A program made the translations under genes and the position numbers. A stretch of DNA of 64,000 nucleotides from Oreocharis arfaki. Lineage: Eukaryota; Chordata; Aves; Passeriformes; Paramythiidae. How positions within the stretch are numbered: position 1 is the stretch's first letter; each line of letters begins with the position of its first letter. Location of the stretch: the NCBI GenBank assembly GCA_013398015.1, contig VZRR01002857.1:62001-126000 (forward strand), written 5' to 3'. The notes beneath the pieces are model-generated. The model was not told the DNA's origin, did no database searches, and worked only from the letters and a program-made list of their open reading frames with translations. This document shows positions 24,040-37,188 of this stretch, piece after piece.

Positions 24040-25035
24040 ATGTTGTCACTGACTGTGTTCTGTGCCATAGTGCTGTTCCCCAGGGCTCAGTATCGGGGCC
24101 AGTCCTGTTTAACGTGTTTATTGATGATCTTGGTGAGGGGACTGAGGGCACCCTTGGACAGTTTGCAGGTGGCAACAAGCTGGACAGGAATGTTGATCTT
24201 GGAGGGTAGGCAGGCTCTGCTGAGGAATCTGGAGAGGCTGGATTGATGGCTCAAGGCCAGTTATATGAGGCTCAATAAGGTGAAGTGCTGAGTCCTGCAC
24301 TTGGTTCAGAAGAACCATTGCAGAGCTAAAGGCTGAGGGAATGTGGCTGGAGAAGTGAACAGCAGGAAAGGACCCGGGAGTGCTGGTCAACAGCAGCTGA
24401 ACATGAGCCAGTGTGTGCCCACGTGGCCAAGCAGGCCAACGACATCCTGGCCTGAATCAGCAATAGTGTGGCCAGCAGAAGTACTCTCTACTACGTCCCC
24501 CTGTACGTGATGCTGGTGAGGCCACAACTCAAGTCCTGTGTTTAATTTTGGGCCACTCACTTCAGGAAAGACATTGAGGTGGTGGAGCTGCCCAGAGAAT
24601 GGCAACACAGAGGGTGAAGGGTATGAATCACAACTCATATGATGAACAGCTGAGGGAGCTGGGTTTGTTTAACTTGGAGAAAAGGAGGCCCAGATGGAAT
24701 CTCATCACTCCCTACAACTACCTGAAAAAAAGTTGTGGGGAGGTGGGGGTTGTTTCTTCTCCCGAGGGACAAGTGACAAGGCAAGACAAAATGGCTTCAC
24801 ATTGTGCCAGGGAAGGTTTAGATTGGATATTGGGAAAATTTTCTTCATAGAAAGGGTACTCATATTTGGACCAGTCTGCCCAGGGTAGTGTTTGAGTCAT
24901 CAACCCTGGAGGTATTTAAAACAGATGTGGCTCTTGGGGACATGGTTAATGGGGAAGTTGGCAGTGTTTGGTTAACATGTGTGTTTGATGATCTTAAATG
25001 TCCTTTCCAATCTAAAGGATTGTATGATTCTATAA
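24040..25035 (+). mobile_element. CR1 LINE: C-terminal reverse transcriptase, ORF2 end and complete 3' UTR
   Basis: This is the best preserved CR1 in the window. It opens with CCCCAGGGCTCAGTATCGGG (24079) and TGTTTAACGTGTTTATTGAT, the region of the reverse transcriptase active site. It continues with TGTGCCCACGTGGCCAAGCA, GGTTTGTTTAACTTGGAGAA, TAGATTGGATATTGGGAAAA and GAGGTATTTAAAACAGATGT, and ends with TTCCAATCTAAAGGATTGTA and TGATTCTATAA. The catalytic FADD motif reads FAGG here (24162-24173), and stops and frameshifts interrupt the frame, so it is inactive. 5' truncation within the reverse transcriptase is usual for CR1. Minus-strand open frames of 90 and 83 codons across it are shadows. 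Confidence 0.95.
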
Positions 25036-28000
25036 AGATTTAAAGAGATCAGAATAGGAGAAGAAATGAGTGTGTCCAGTTCAACCAAGAAAATACTCAT
25101 CTTCCTATATGGCATTAAGGAAAAGTAAAAAAATCTTGCAACCTTCAGGTTTTCTTTTATCTGTTACACAAAGACCTTCTTACTCTTTTTTTTTTTTTCT
25201 TTTCCTCCCAGGGTTTAGCAGCCCTGTCAGGCTTTTTCTGGCTGTGTGTCAGTATAGTGGCTTGTAGACACAAATGGTATCAGGCTTTACAGGTGCAGGA
25301 GACACAGTAGCATTAATGCAGCATGGTTGTAAACATCAACGTCTATGTTTCCTTTTAATGATTTTTCTTGAATATGGCTTGCTTTAAAATAGCAATTCAG
25401 GTGTCCCCTGTGTGCATTTTGACACTGGGGCCCAGCTGAAGAAATACATTATCTTTCAACAGAAAAGGTTTTGAGGAGCGTAAAATGCAAGCAGAATAAA
25501 TAAGTAAATATTGGAGCAAACAAACAATGCCCCCCTCCCCCCCTTCACATGGTGAAAGATGCAACCCAGGAAAAAAAAAAACGTTTAAAGGATGGGTAGG
25601 AGGGGAAAACCAAGCCAGTTTAAATGTGTGGCTTTGATTTGATGTGTTGCTTCCTTTTCCTCCTTCCACTACGACTTGTTGTCATTCAGCATTAACCTCC
25701 AGTCTCGGCGTGGTGAACGTTGTGCTCTGTGAGTCCTGCTCCTGCCCTTGTGCCCCTGCTGACGGCCCTGCTGAGCTTAGTGCTGACAGCTGGGGGAAAT
25801 TCAGTGTGATTTGAAGTTGGGAAGTGCTGTATCAGCACATGGGAGATTAAGGTTTTTAGAAAATTTTTTTTCTTGCTTATAGAGGGGAATTAGTGAGCTC
25901 CCAAATTCACTGGATTTATTGGAAATCTGTGCCTGCTGAATGTATTTATTTCCCCATGTTGCTGGCTGTACTCTTGACAGGTGCTGAGAGGAGATTTATA
26001 GAAACAGCAAATGTTTGCCAGAGTGGCTGAAATATCTGAGGATTATTTAGATGTGACTATCACTATCTCTCTTAGTTCTAGTTCAATAATTTAAATGCAT
26101 AGGGTTGAGTCTTTGGAAATTTTTAATCCACTTCTCTGTTGGATTTTATACAGGTTTTATGACTATATCCTACTACCAATGGACTAGTACAGAGCTGATA
26201 CACAGATTTTGAGAGTAACTTTTTTTCCTGGTTTTTAGTTTTGATGAAGTAATATTATGGCGAGAGCAGAACATGTCCTCAGAAGATTGCTGCTCATCAC
26301 AGTAGAAAAACTTAGGTTGTGTTCCTCTCACATTCAAAGGAATTCAAAAGAATTCAAATACCTTTCCTCATTCAAAGGAATCCTGGAAAAACTCCTGAAG
26401 AAGAATTTCTGTATTAGTTCATCTGTTCATATTTCTGCAGGACTCCTTTTTGTAGAACTTAAATTTTTTGTTAAATATTTCTGTAGATGAGTTGTACACC
26501 ACTAGTTTTTAGAGGAGTTACAAGAGGATGAGAAAATAAAAGTAAAACAGATAACTCCCTCCAGATGATCAGCTCAAAATTCTAGAAGGAAATGACTATA
26601 AAAGAAAATAATTAACCTTCCCTCAGGTTTCCAGTGAAATACATTGAAATCAATATCATCTTCACAGATATTTGAGATGCTGACAAATATGTGCTGTCAT
26701 GCACCAAACCTAGAAGAAGGATTCAGAACTGGTGCCTTGTATGGAAAATTCCAGGTCTATGGTTATTCTTATCTGTTTGCAAGCTCTCCTACCTTCATCA
26801 CTTTGCCTGACCTTAATTTTGACTATTCAGGGACAAGTAGGTAATTGCTGAGGTAGCAAGGTCCAGAACTGGTAAAACTATCTTTGCAATTTGCCCATCA
26901 TACTCAGCAGCGCACCAAGGGTGTTTGTGGTTCTGTGCCACCTCTCCTTGTGTTTCTTAGCACAAGAACAGCTGCTTTTGCAGCTGCTTGGTCTTTCTTG
27001 TAGTCCTGGTAGACTACATCAGAACCAAGTAGCTGAACTTCATTTGGTTAAGATGATACCCGCTGGATCATAGGAAATTATTAGACAGAGAAATGACAAG
27101 TTTCTTCTAATTGTTTTGCATTTTCTTCTCCAACCCCACAAGTTTTCCATCTACAGGTGCAGTGCTTGGAACATTGTCCTGTGAAGTGCTTCAAGGCAGA
27201 AGGCCTATGGCTATGTCTTTCTAGCCAATCCTTGGTGAAGAGGCTGAGCTGATTTTGCTTCCTTACAAGCCTTGAAACAGTTGTCAGCTCCTGCCATTTG
27301 ATACTGCATTAATGTGCTCCATCTGGGGCTGCTTAGCACAATTTCCACAGGAGCTGGAGCTATTGTAAAACATGCTGTTTATTTACAAGTGTATGTATGG
27401 GTTGTTTGTTTTTTTTTTTTTTTGGTGTGGTGTTTTTGTCGTTTTTTCTTTTCTTTTTGACTGTCTAATTCTGAGTGCCATTCAAGGTAGATTTTGAAAT
27501 TGATCTCCCTTTTCTCTGCTGCACTTACTGCAAGATGGTTTCAGTGTCTGAGAGCCCATTGCAGCTGGGAGTAGTATGGCTTTGTGGATGTCATATTCTT
27601 GAATCTGTTTTTTTCTTCTTAGGCTTGGGGAGACCAGATATTTATTGACCTTCATGGCCTGTTTCAAAGCCTGCTGCCTGGAGGGAGTGGAGTGTGTCTG
27701 AGGCTTTGAGTTTCTGGGAGCACCAGTCACATTGGTTCAATTGATGCATCGATGTGTCTTTGCAGCAATTTTTATACATGCACCTTGGTCATGGCAGGTA
27801 TGCTCCTAGGCGCTGAAGGAACAAAGCTCTGTAAATTACTGTCTTTCGAAATATTTTTGATTGACTGATTGCTAAGTTTTTATTCTAGGAAAATCTGAAA
27901 ATATCAAATCCAATAAGAAATTAATAGAATGAGATATGATTTAATGAGAAATCACAGACCTGGAAAGTTGACTGACACCCACAGCAACCTTGGACTTTGA

Positions 28001-31000
28001 TGTCAGTTTTTTATTCACTTAGAAGCATTCAGATGCATTAAAGAAATGAGATGTATTCTTGTTTTCAATTAGGATATTGCATTTCTCCTGTTTCCATGTA
28101 TCTTTCAGTTCAGCTACAGCTTCCATTTTAAACCTTGAAAAGTTTTAGTTGCCATACATAGTGAATATGCAAATGTATCTCTTTATTTTGGGGCCTGTTG
28201 ACCTGATCAAACTAGCACTGGCAAAAGTTCTCTTCTTTTGCCAAAAATCATATTCCATGTTAACTTCTGCCAGCAGACAGTCAGATTTGTGTTGTGTTCT
28301 GTGTCTTCTACTGTTGGGTAAGGATTACAGGAATGGCTTGGTTAGTAACCACATCACCAACACCATCAGCCCTTTCCCCCAGTATATATAGATACATACC
28401 CAGAGACCCCAGTAAAGCAAGAGTTTTCTATGGAATGTGTTTTTGTACATGGATGGAGGGATAGGTAGAGGATGAAATGAGTATGGTTCTAAATCTGCTT
28501 TGTCTAACAAACTACTATGTTTTGGTTATGAAGGGAGTGAAGTGTGGAGAAAAATATTGTGGGTACTACAACTACAACTATAATAAAATAGAGAGGAAAG
28601 TAGAAAAAGCTATTGCTCCAAAGGGGCTACTAGTGCATCTTTATTTCCCTTGTTTCATAGTGCACTGTGAAGAAGAGACATTATAACTTACGTTTATGGA
28701 AAAATCTATCTAGAGTAACTTTCTCTGGGCCCTGTGGCCTCCTGCTTGGCAGGAAATGAGTGGGAGAAGATGCAGCAGATTGTTTTACTCGGAGGAGTAC
28801 CCAGAGCACGCTATGAGCATCAGAAATACTCTGGCAGTTGCCATGCTGAGCCTGTGACCTGTCGAGGCTTTCAGCTTTACTGTCTTGGCCTGTGTCATTT
28901 GTGTGATGACAGAAATGGCCAAGCAGTGGTTGTCACCTTTCCTCTCTGCTTCTAAAATTGTCTGTGTCGTTTACAGCAGTTCAGTCTGCTTCACTTAGCT
29001 CTGTGAGAGACACTTCAGTCCAGTGCAACTGGGCTTTCCTTTCTCTTCACCCGATGAGAGAAAAGGTGCATCTAGAGTACTTGCTTTAGTTGAGCTGGTA
29101 GGCCATGTAGCTGTAAATCTAAATTACTCTGAGCTGGGAGGAGCTGGGGAGGGGATCCCTCCCACCTGGTCGTGCTGTCCCTGTGCCTGGCTGCCAACAC
29201 TCCCAAATCAGTCAGCAGCCACAGTGAAATTCTGGAAGTCGTCCTCGTACGCGTGGCAAACTCATTTTGGGTTGCCTGGGCTGAGTTCCCTTTGGCTGAG
29301 CTTCTGTCCTGTTTCACAGTTTCAACCCTTTGTAGCCCTGAGACATTGTCTTCTTCCTAATTAATCTTTTCATTCTTTGTGGAGTCTGGACTTCCTCTCG
29401 ATATCCTGTTTGAAGTGTTTATTCATCCGGGCAAGCTTCCAGTCTTCCCTTACCATTTTTTCCCTTCCTGCTTGGAATGGGAGTGTGAATAACATTTGCC
29501 TTTTTCAAGTGAGGTATTTCTGTGTTTGAGCTGAAATGTTTGATGACAGCCTCAGTAATTTCCTTGGTTTCTCAAAATTTACCATTCTGAGATCCTAAAG
29601 TCCCCATTGCATTTACTTTTGTCTATTTGATCCTTCTCACTAAATTGACATGCAGCAATTTTTGACAGTTGACTTTTTTATCCAGACTTTGCTTTTTACT
29701 AAAGCAGTGGCTAGAAGAGATTCATCTCTTTTTTTGGTTGTTTTTGTTCATGAAAAGAGTCTCCTCAGTAATAGGGGACAGCTCTCAGACTTTTTTTTTT
29801 TGGGAGGGGGCAACATTTATCAAACAAGGTAAAAGAAGCAGTGTATTGTGGTGTCAGAAAGGGAGAAAGAATTTGTTCCATATAGAAGTTGTCATTGTTT
29901 GGTGAAAGTCTTTTTGTGTGTATCTGCTCGCCTTACTATTTGCATGAGGCCTGGAGTCACTCAGTATTAAAAGAGTCTACAGGTGAGCCTAGGCCTCTGT
30001 GCACTTGGTCTGCGGCCTTTTGGTGCACGATAGAGATCTTCCAAACAGCCTCTAGGCTTTTGCATTCAAAGCTGGCAGCCTGCCGGAGGAGTAAGGAATA
30101 CCCTTGGCAATTCTTCAGCTGAAGAGTCAGAGCAAAAAGAGGAGAGAAACAATGTGATAGAGGCAGGACCTATGGAAGAGTTTTTGTGCTTTCTTGGTGA
30201 GTAGCTCCCTCTTTCTCGTGTATGAGTTATTCGTGCTTTAAAAAAATGCATTATTTTTTAGGAAAGCAAATATCCCATACTTATTTTAACCTGGTAATTT
30301 TTGGGCTAAGCTTGATACACTGACACCACTGGAAATAGGAGGCAAGTGGCTTGCGTCTGGGACATAATGGCTTGTAAATAAAACCGTGACCAAAAACTGT
30401 GCCAACTTTTCCCCAATATCTGTTTTTTCTTTTGCTGTGTGTGCATTCAAACCTGGGTGCACATCTCCTCGGTGAGGATGTTTGCTCTGTGTCAATTATG
30501 TAGATTTATCTAAGCGTAATAAAAGAGCACAATAAAAGTACTGTGTAAAATCAGTAAGAGGAATGCTATTAAGTGCACAAAGTAGAAAATGTAAAAAAGG
30601 TTGAAAGTTTAGAAATTTGGCGCACAACGTACAGCAGAAATGTCTTTGTGTGGGTTTTTTCCTCTTTCTTTCCTTGGAGATGTGGAACGCCTGTGTGGAA
30701 AACCTCCTCTTGCTCCTTGCATTTAATTCCTTTCCATTACTGAAATAAATCCAGCTTCTCATAGTTCACATGAAATGGATGCAGTCCAGGGAGATCATTG
30801 CCCTGTTCTCATTATTAATCTAGAAGGTTTCGTATTTTCAGCATGTTGCTGTGCTGTGAAAAATACAGAGAGGGCAGAGGCGTCTGCCTGGGGGCTGGAG
30901 CAGAGGTGGAATTCCTCCCCCAGTACCCAGCAGCCTCTTCAGGGGTGATTTCATGCGGATTTGAGCATGAGCTAGCGCAGAGCCAGCCCAGCCCGAGAGG

Positions 31001-32696
31001 TTCTCACGGGGAGTCCATGTGGGAAGGAGAGGCACTGGGCTGGATCTGCTGTGGGACACTCCGCTGAGCTCTGCTGCTTCCATCACCAGTCCCTGACCCT
31101 GCAGGGAATTCCAGTTGGAGGTGATGAGACCTACCCAAAACTGAGTCACACTGAATTTAAATTAAAACAAATATTTAGTGAGTGTTTTTCTTTAGGACCC
31201 TCTTGTGTGAGGTTTATTAAACGTCAGTGTTTAACTGGAGTGCAAACACAGCTGTAATTAGAAAGGATGTTTTTGCTTAAAGCTGTATGGCATTGCTGAC
31301 TGGGGCTTGTAACTCCATTATTAATGGCTTTTCCCAGTGACCTGGTCTAAAGATTCCCAAACCACGATCCCACAGATCACTTCAGGTCTGCAGGGACCTG
31401 ACGCACCATGGCAGCTGCTCTCAGGCTTCTTGCCAGAGATCAAGTCATGCAAAAAGCAGCTAAAACCACTCTGAATGCTTCCCCTGCCCCTTTCCCTTTG
31501 CTCTCAGCACCTGCATCCCTCCCTCAAGTAAGCAAGTGCTGTCTAATTCCTGCTACTTGTTTGTGAGTGGGAGGAGGAATTCCCAAGGACATCAACACTC
31601 TGGAGAAGTGTCTCTGGTAGCTCTTTCTGGAGGAGCCATTGCCACTTCTTTTCTTATGATTTTTTAAAATAAATGATGATTAGTGTGGGTGGGTGTGGGA
31701 TTAATACTTACTCCTACCCTCCGAGGATGGATAGCTTGTTGACGTTTGGTATAGAAATTAACATTTCTGGTGGTCAAAATACATTGAATGTTCTCTGTAC
31801 AGAATCTGTGCTTAGAGATACAGAAGATGGATGGTCTTACCTTACGAAAAAGTTTACTATTTTGTGAATCTCAGGTATGACAGTTGGAGTATTTTTGGGT
31901 GTTTTTTGTTTTTTCCCTTTCAAAATCACAATATTAAGTAACCCAAAAACCAATTTCTATTTCAAAGTCGTTTATGGAAATACCAAAGACATACCTTTTT
32001 TTGTTGTTTGTTTGAGCTGCATATTTAATTCATATTAATTTTGTTCGTGTCTTATGAATTTTCTTATTACTGTTCTGTTCTCGTAAGACTGAAGAGTATT
32101 TTCTTGCAAATAAAAGGTTAATTCTTTTTCCGTGGCTCGGGAAAGGAGATTTTCAAATTGTGAGAATATTTATTTTTATCTTATCGACAAGGATGTTGGG
32201 ATGAAACAAATGCTTTTTTAAAAGACAGCAGCTGGTTCCAGCCTCCAGGTTTGAAGTATTTTCAGTCTCATCTGCTTACGAGCAGCTGGAAGCAAGCCTA
32301 TATGGGTTGCTTATAAGAGGTTAATGTACTTTCTATGGGGAATGCAGAACTGGATCTCACAGAAAGGAATATATTGATGTTGTCAGTGATGAGTTTTCAT
32401 AATTTGAATTTGCACAAAGGGCCTTTGAAAGAGTGCTTTACTCTGAAAGTAATTTTGATCTTCTGCAAATAAAAATAACAAATGTTTGACCATAGCCAGA
32501 TTGCAGTTGTAAATGGCAGTTTAGCTATTTCAGATTTGTCAGTTGATTCAGTTTTTTTAGATTAATTTGAAACAAATATCCCAATAAAAGGAAATTTTCT
32601 GGGGAGGAGAGTTATTTTACATGCTGGTTACTGGCAAGGGAAGGAATGCTTGTGCATAGCCAGAATCTCACAGAAGGCCTTTCTTACTCATGAGGA

Positions 32697-32699
<3 letters not shown>
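25036..32699. other. Unique non-coding DNA
   Basis: About 7.7 kb without a recognised gene or interspersed repeat. Simple-sequence patches include T13 near 25185, C-rich 25533-25543, A11 near 25570, ATTCAAA-type direct repeats at 26333-26382, and T18 at about 27407-27424. Two exon-like segments were seen: 31803-31874 (24 open codons between CTGTACAG and a CTCAG/GTATGA donor) and an open frame at 30034-30196 ending at a CTTG/GTGAGTAG donor. Neither has recognisable similarity, and both are reported only as leads. Confidence 0.5.

Positions 32700-32742
<43 letters not shown>
32700..32742 (+). repeat. (TG)n dinucleotide microsatellite, about 21 units
   Basis: An uninterrupted alternating T-G run of 43 bases. 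Such tracts are polymorphic in length and can adopt left-handed DNA. Confidence 0.98.
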
Positions 32743-32746
<4 letters not shown>

Positions 32747-35700
32747 TAGAATTTTCTGTGCAACTGGTATCTAGCCCTGTATAAGTCTAGCAGAAAAAAG
32801 ATCCACTTTGAAAGATAACCATTCAATATCTTCATTGGGATGATGTGGACTGTTCGGCTGATGTATTGCTTTACAGACAATATGTAGTGAGTGAGAAGGG
32901 ATTATTTTCACTTGAACTGTTCTTGTGATGGAGGGAAGATGAGGCAGCAGCAAAGTGGGTCGCACTGAATCCCTCATTCTTTGTATAGAATTTGGAAAAA
33001 TTGTAATACAGTGAGAAATTGACAAGTTTATCCTCTTCTTGCTGTGTGCACATTCTGTATTTTCAGGTTTTAATAAAGCTGGTAATTCTGTAGTGTTATC
33101 TTTCTTAAATTCTCAGCAGTTAACATGTATTCAAGACGTTTCCTTTAGGACAGTTTTCCTCTTTCCATATGCTAAGTAGGGAGCTGTGAGCAGCACTGTC
33201 TTAAAGGGAGAGCAATGCCTGGTTCCAGGATGGCGGTGACAGGCATTGAAGGGGAAAAAAGGTGACAGTAGTGTTTCCCCAGTCTGCTCACACGGTGTGG
33301 TACTTACTGTATGTTACAATGATCTACTTAAAATAATTAATTAATAGTCAAAAAAAATCCTAAACATCATGAAATATAGTTCAAGATATGTTTATGCCTA
33401 AGATGTTGATAAGATCTGTGTTTATTTTTTAACAATTCTTTGAATATTATTGCTAAATGTGTGATGTCAGATGATCTGTAGCCCTGAGTGATGGTAGCTG
33501 AAGATACAAAATATTATATCAGTTTGCCTTTTTGCAAACCTAAATGCACCCCACAGCAATCTTCCTCTTGATGGTATCCTGAGATTGTAGGTTTGAGTGG
33601 TCCCAGATGTATTTTGCAGATGCATTCTTGCCTGGAATCCGTGGACTCCAGGAGTCTGGGCCCTGCCGTTGTTGGCTGCTTGTGTCAGGGCATTGCAGCA
33701 CAAACACCTTTAGGCAATTTCCTACCTTTGGCTCATTCAACACCCAGAACCTTCTTACACGAGATAACATGTGAGCTGTGATACATTTACTATATCATAA
33801 AGTTCTTCTCGCACTTTAAAGAAATAACAAGGATTGTCACTATGGATCGGATACTCGTTGCCCTGATTTGCACAATGTGTTCTTTGACTGCGGTGTTCAT
33901 TTCTGTGGAGCTATTTCACATCGCCACTTTCTCTCACTTTTGGCATGACCTATATTATGTGTGCATATGGCTCTGTTTTGCTGCAGGAATGCTGTGTCTA
34001 GTAGCCTATTTGTCCTCGTCTCTTCAAGAATCTTGGTTTTCTGTACTTTAAGAGACCTTTTGGACACTTCTCTTTTTGTATCCCTAGAGTATGATTTTTC
34101 TGAAACCACAAAAAAAGAAAACCCAGCCCTAGGATGCAGGTGCCACAGCAAATAAGTGGAGATCAAAGGATTTCATATTGTGAAGAGATGCTATCAAATC
34201 AGAAGGTGTAAGAAAAGGCGAATGTTTTTAAAAGGCCTCAATCTAGGGTGTTTTTTTCCTTAGGACATATACTTTAATTTTCCGAAAAGTTCCAGAACAC
34301 TTAAACAGTGCAATTTTTTTCTAATCTTTCCTGTGTTAACATTGATAGTTTGTGGGCTGGGAAGGAGTGCTATAGGTGGACCACAGAGCTTCCACATGTT
34401 GATCTTTTCTAGTAGTGTTTCTACTTTTTTTTTTTTTTTCCTTAAGAGTAATGTCAGGAGCGTGCTTTGCAACTTTCATATGAACGTGAAGGAAAAAAAG
34501 AGCAGCTAGTACGAGACAGATATATGTCCATATGTCTTGATCAGTGCTTCTTCCTTTTTCTTTTATGAGAATGCTTCACTGTGAGGGTTATTTCAGTATC
34601 TCTGCCTTTGCAGTTAATGATTGTAATTAATAATTAACTGTTACGATACATCATAGTGTACTTCTGAGTGTTCTTTTAAAAATTATTTTGAAATACAGCT
34701 GTGGGATGATAAATAGAAGTGGTAATAAATGAGTGTAAGACAGACTACATGGAAGAGTTTGAAATATCTAAAAGTTACAGGTTGTTTTTGATGAGAAAAA
34801 TCCTGAGAGTATAATTTTTTGTTTGAAGGATTTCCTAAGGTTGCATAACTTGATAGTAAAAAGACATTAAACTGGAATTTCATCTGGGTTTTCTTTATAA
34901 GTAACCTATACTATATGAAAGTAACTTCAGAATCCTTCAGAATGAAAACTTCTTTGCAAATTAAAATGCTCTCAGAAATGTGAATGGAGGGGAGATAAAA
35001 AGGGGCTGTGAAGTTGTATATCATGACAGTGTGAAATAAATAGGAGCCAAGTACAGTTTTGGATCATGATAAGGGGACAGCTGATACCTTTTTAGCTGTA
35101 CTGCTCAAACCCTAGCTTTTTTAGAGTGAAGATGTTAAAGTTGTGGGGAGGCATAACCTATTTCAGGATGGAAGGGATCCCTCTGGCACTGGATTGTCAC
35201 CTGTGCAGCAGCACTTGCTATGCTTTATGCACCAGGGATGGTGGTTGGGGTGAGAGAGCCTTCCCAAAACATGTTTCTGGGATTCCAGAAAATTGAGGCA
35301 ACTTCTTCTCAGTGCTTGGTCTGGGGTTTCAACACCATAGTCCTGCACAATGTGAGCTCTTGGTAACACAGCTTGATTATTCTTAGAAGGAGCTGTGTCA
35401 GTCACAGGTTGATATGTCTCCAGGGAATGCCTGTTTAGGAGAGGTTTCAAAATTTATGATAGTACTGCCTATTTATTTGAGAGATGTGTGATTTATAGAA
35501 TTCTTGTCCAAACATTAAAATTATTTTCTACTTGTTTTGGTTTCACTCTGCTAAATTGGTGAATATAGTCCTTTATTTGAATTTGATTAATGAAGATCTT
35601 AACATACTGTTTAAATTAAAGCAGCTTTATATTTCCTTAGGAAAATATTATGTAATGATTATATTTGGATCTCATCTTCTTTTTCTTTTCCCTTGCTAGT

Positions 35701-36770
35701 ATTATTCTGTGGTGGCCTTCAGACAAGTAATCCCGTTAGATTCTCACTGGGTGGCCAAAAAGCAGATTACAAAAGTTATAAAGATTCATGTTTGTTTTGG
35801 GTGGAGGCTTCAAAGGCTCACAGGCTTCCTTACACAAGGATGCAGTCAGGAAATGTGAAGGCAGGAAAAAAAGATTCTGAATCTGTTTTCTGTAAAAAGG
35901 GGGTCGTAAAGCCACTGTCCTTGCGTAGCCTCAGTGGAAAGGCAGGGTAATCATGGATTTCTTTGCACTATATGTCTTTGATGTTTGTGCTAGTTGCAGC
36001 CAATAAAGCTTCTTTCTTTTCTTTACATGCATGCCTTAGTAATGTAAAATGCAGTGACATATTCATAAGGCAAATTGTAAACAGTGTGCTAAAGCTTAGC
36101 GACTTAATGCCTGTAGTTTTGAGGTGCCGGATGATGGGATGTGTTCCAGTCCATATGTTCTGCAGATTGCAATTAGTAAAACCCTCCTGCTGCTACGTGG
36201 GATAAAGTGTGAGTTAGGATTTAAAGCTGAATATATATTTTTTCTTTGATAAGTTACTGAAGGAATTAGCTCATCAGTTCCTTCCAGTACTAAAGATAAC
36301 TCACTCATGTGGCTTTGCCCAAGCTGGTCTGTATCTGGAGGCCTTGTGATACTGTTGTATATCACCCATGTTAGTAATTTTATTAGACTATGTTAAGATA
36401 TGGCTGTTAATCAGAGTTCTGACATGATATTAGGAATGTCTGCAGGAACACAGGTCTTCATATACCACGTCAGACTCTTAATGCTTAAATGATGGTGCAC
36501 AGATACGTACCAAGGATGGATGAAAATAAAGGGAAGAAATTATTTTGTATCTTATTCAATCAATCGACTCCTTTCATCGAGAAAGCAAGGAAATGCTTAG
36601 TATTAATATGCAGTTGCTTATATATGCTTGTCCTTATGTTATCTAGCTGTAAATATTTTTTTTCCCCTGACGTTCCCACCCCTCCACCCCCTCACTTTTC
36701 ATTTAGTAGGCTTCCACTTAGTGAAGCGGCAGACAGGAAGTGATTCAGATTGTGAAATGGACACTGGCAA
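32743..36770. other. Unique non-coding DNA
   Basis: No interspersed repeat is recognised. A T15 tract lies near 34425-34439, and a small hydrophobic open frame is listed separately at 33842-34051. The remainder shows nothing I can name. Confidence 0.5.
33842..34051 (+). other. Small open frame (69 codons) with two hydrophobic segments, unconfirmed
   Basis: The frame starts at an ATG in a favourable vertebrate context (CACTATGG, with A at -3 and G at +4) and encodes 69 residues. Two hydrophobic stretches are visible: residues about 5-25 (LVALICTMCSLTAVFISVEL) and residues about 39-56 (YVCIWLCFAAGMLCLVAY). A two-helix micropeptide or a membrane-protein exon fragment could look like this. I recognise no family, no splice borders fit, and T-rich DNA easily gives hydrophobic chance frames. 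A chance origin is the likeliest explanation. Confidence 0.1.
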
Positions 36771-36784
36771 CATGCATATGCATG
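36771..36784. promoter_or_regulatory. Palindrome containing a POU MORE-type element
   Basis: CATGCATATGCATG is a perfect 14-base palindrome. Its core ATGCATATGCAT (36772-36783) is identical to the MORE motif, a known site for POU-domain (Oct-type) homodimers. The match is exact; activity here is inference. Confidence 0.35.
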
Positions 36785-37003
36785 GGGAGATGCTGGGAGA
36801 TAGGGCTTTGAAAGGAAGTCACCGTGGAGCAGTAATCCCACAGAGGAATGATTTAGGAGGACTCAGTGTACTTGAGTTGCTTCTATGACATTGTTGCCCT
36901 TTGTCAGTATTTGCCTATGTAGACATTATTGGTTGAGTTATTTATGTTCATTAATAGATTAAACTTTATATAATTTTTGTAGCGAGGTAGCTCTTTGTTT
37001 CAG

Positions 37004-37188
37004 TGGGGAACTGAAGTTACAGAACACCCAGGCAATGTTTCAGGTTGCCATTCGGGGTGTGCTGCAGAGATGTTACGGCTATTTTTGAGCTCCCTCTGGG
37101 TCTGTGGGAACCAAGATGTAGGGAAAAGAGAGGGGTCTTATCCCAATGCTAGGGTGCTAGGGCAGGGCATCAACCCCGATTCCTCTAG
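37004..37188 (+). other. Possible exon, unconfirmed
   Basis: A good acceptor (CTCTTTGTTTCAG) precedes TGG at 37004, and a donor-like CTAG/GTGAGG ends the segment. One frame is open throughout: 61 codons plus two bases, beginning WGTEVTEHPGNVSG. I do not recognise the product, and the segment could equally be a non-coding exon or chance. It sits about 260 bases upstream of a CR1. Confidence 0.15.
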
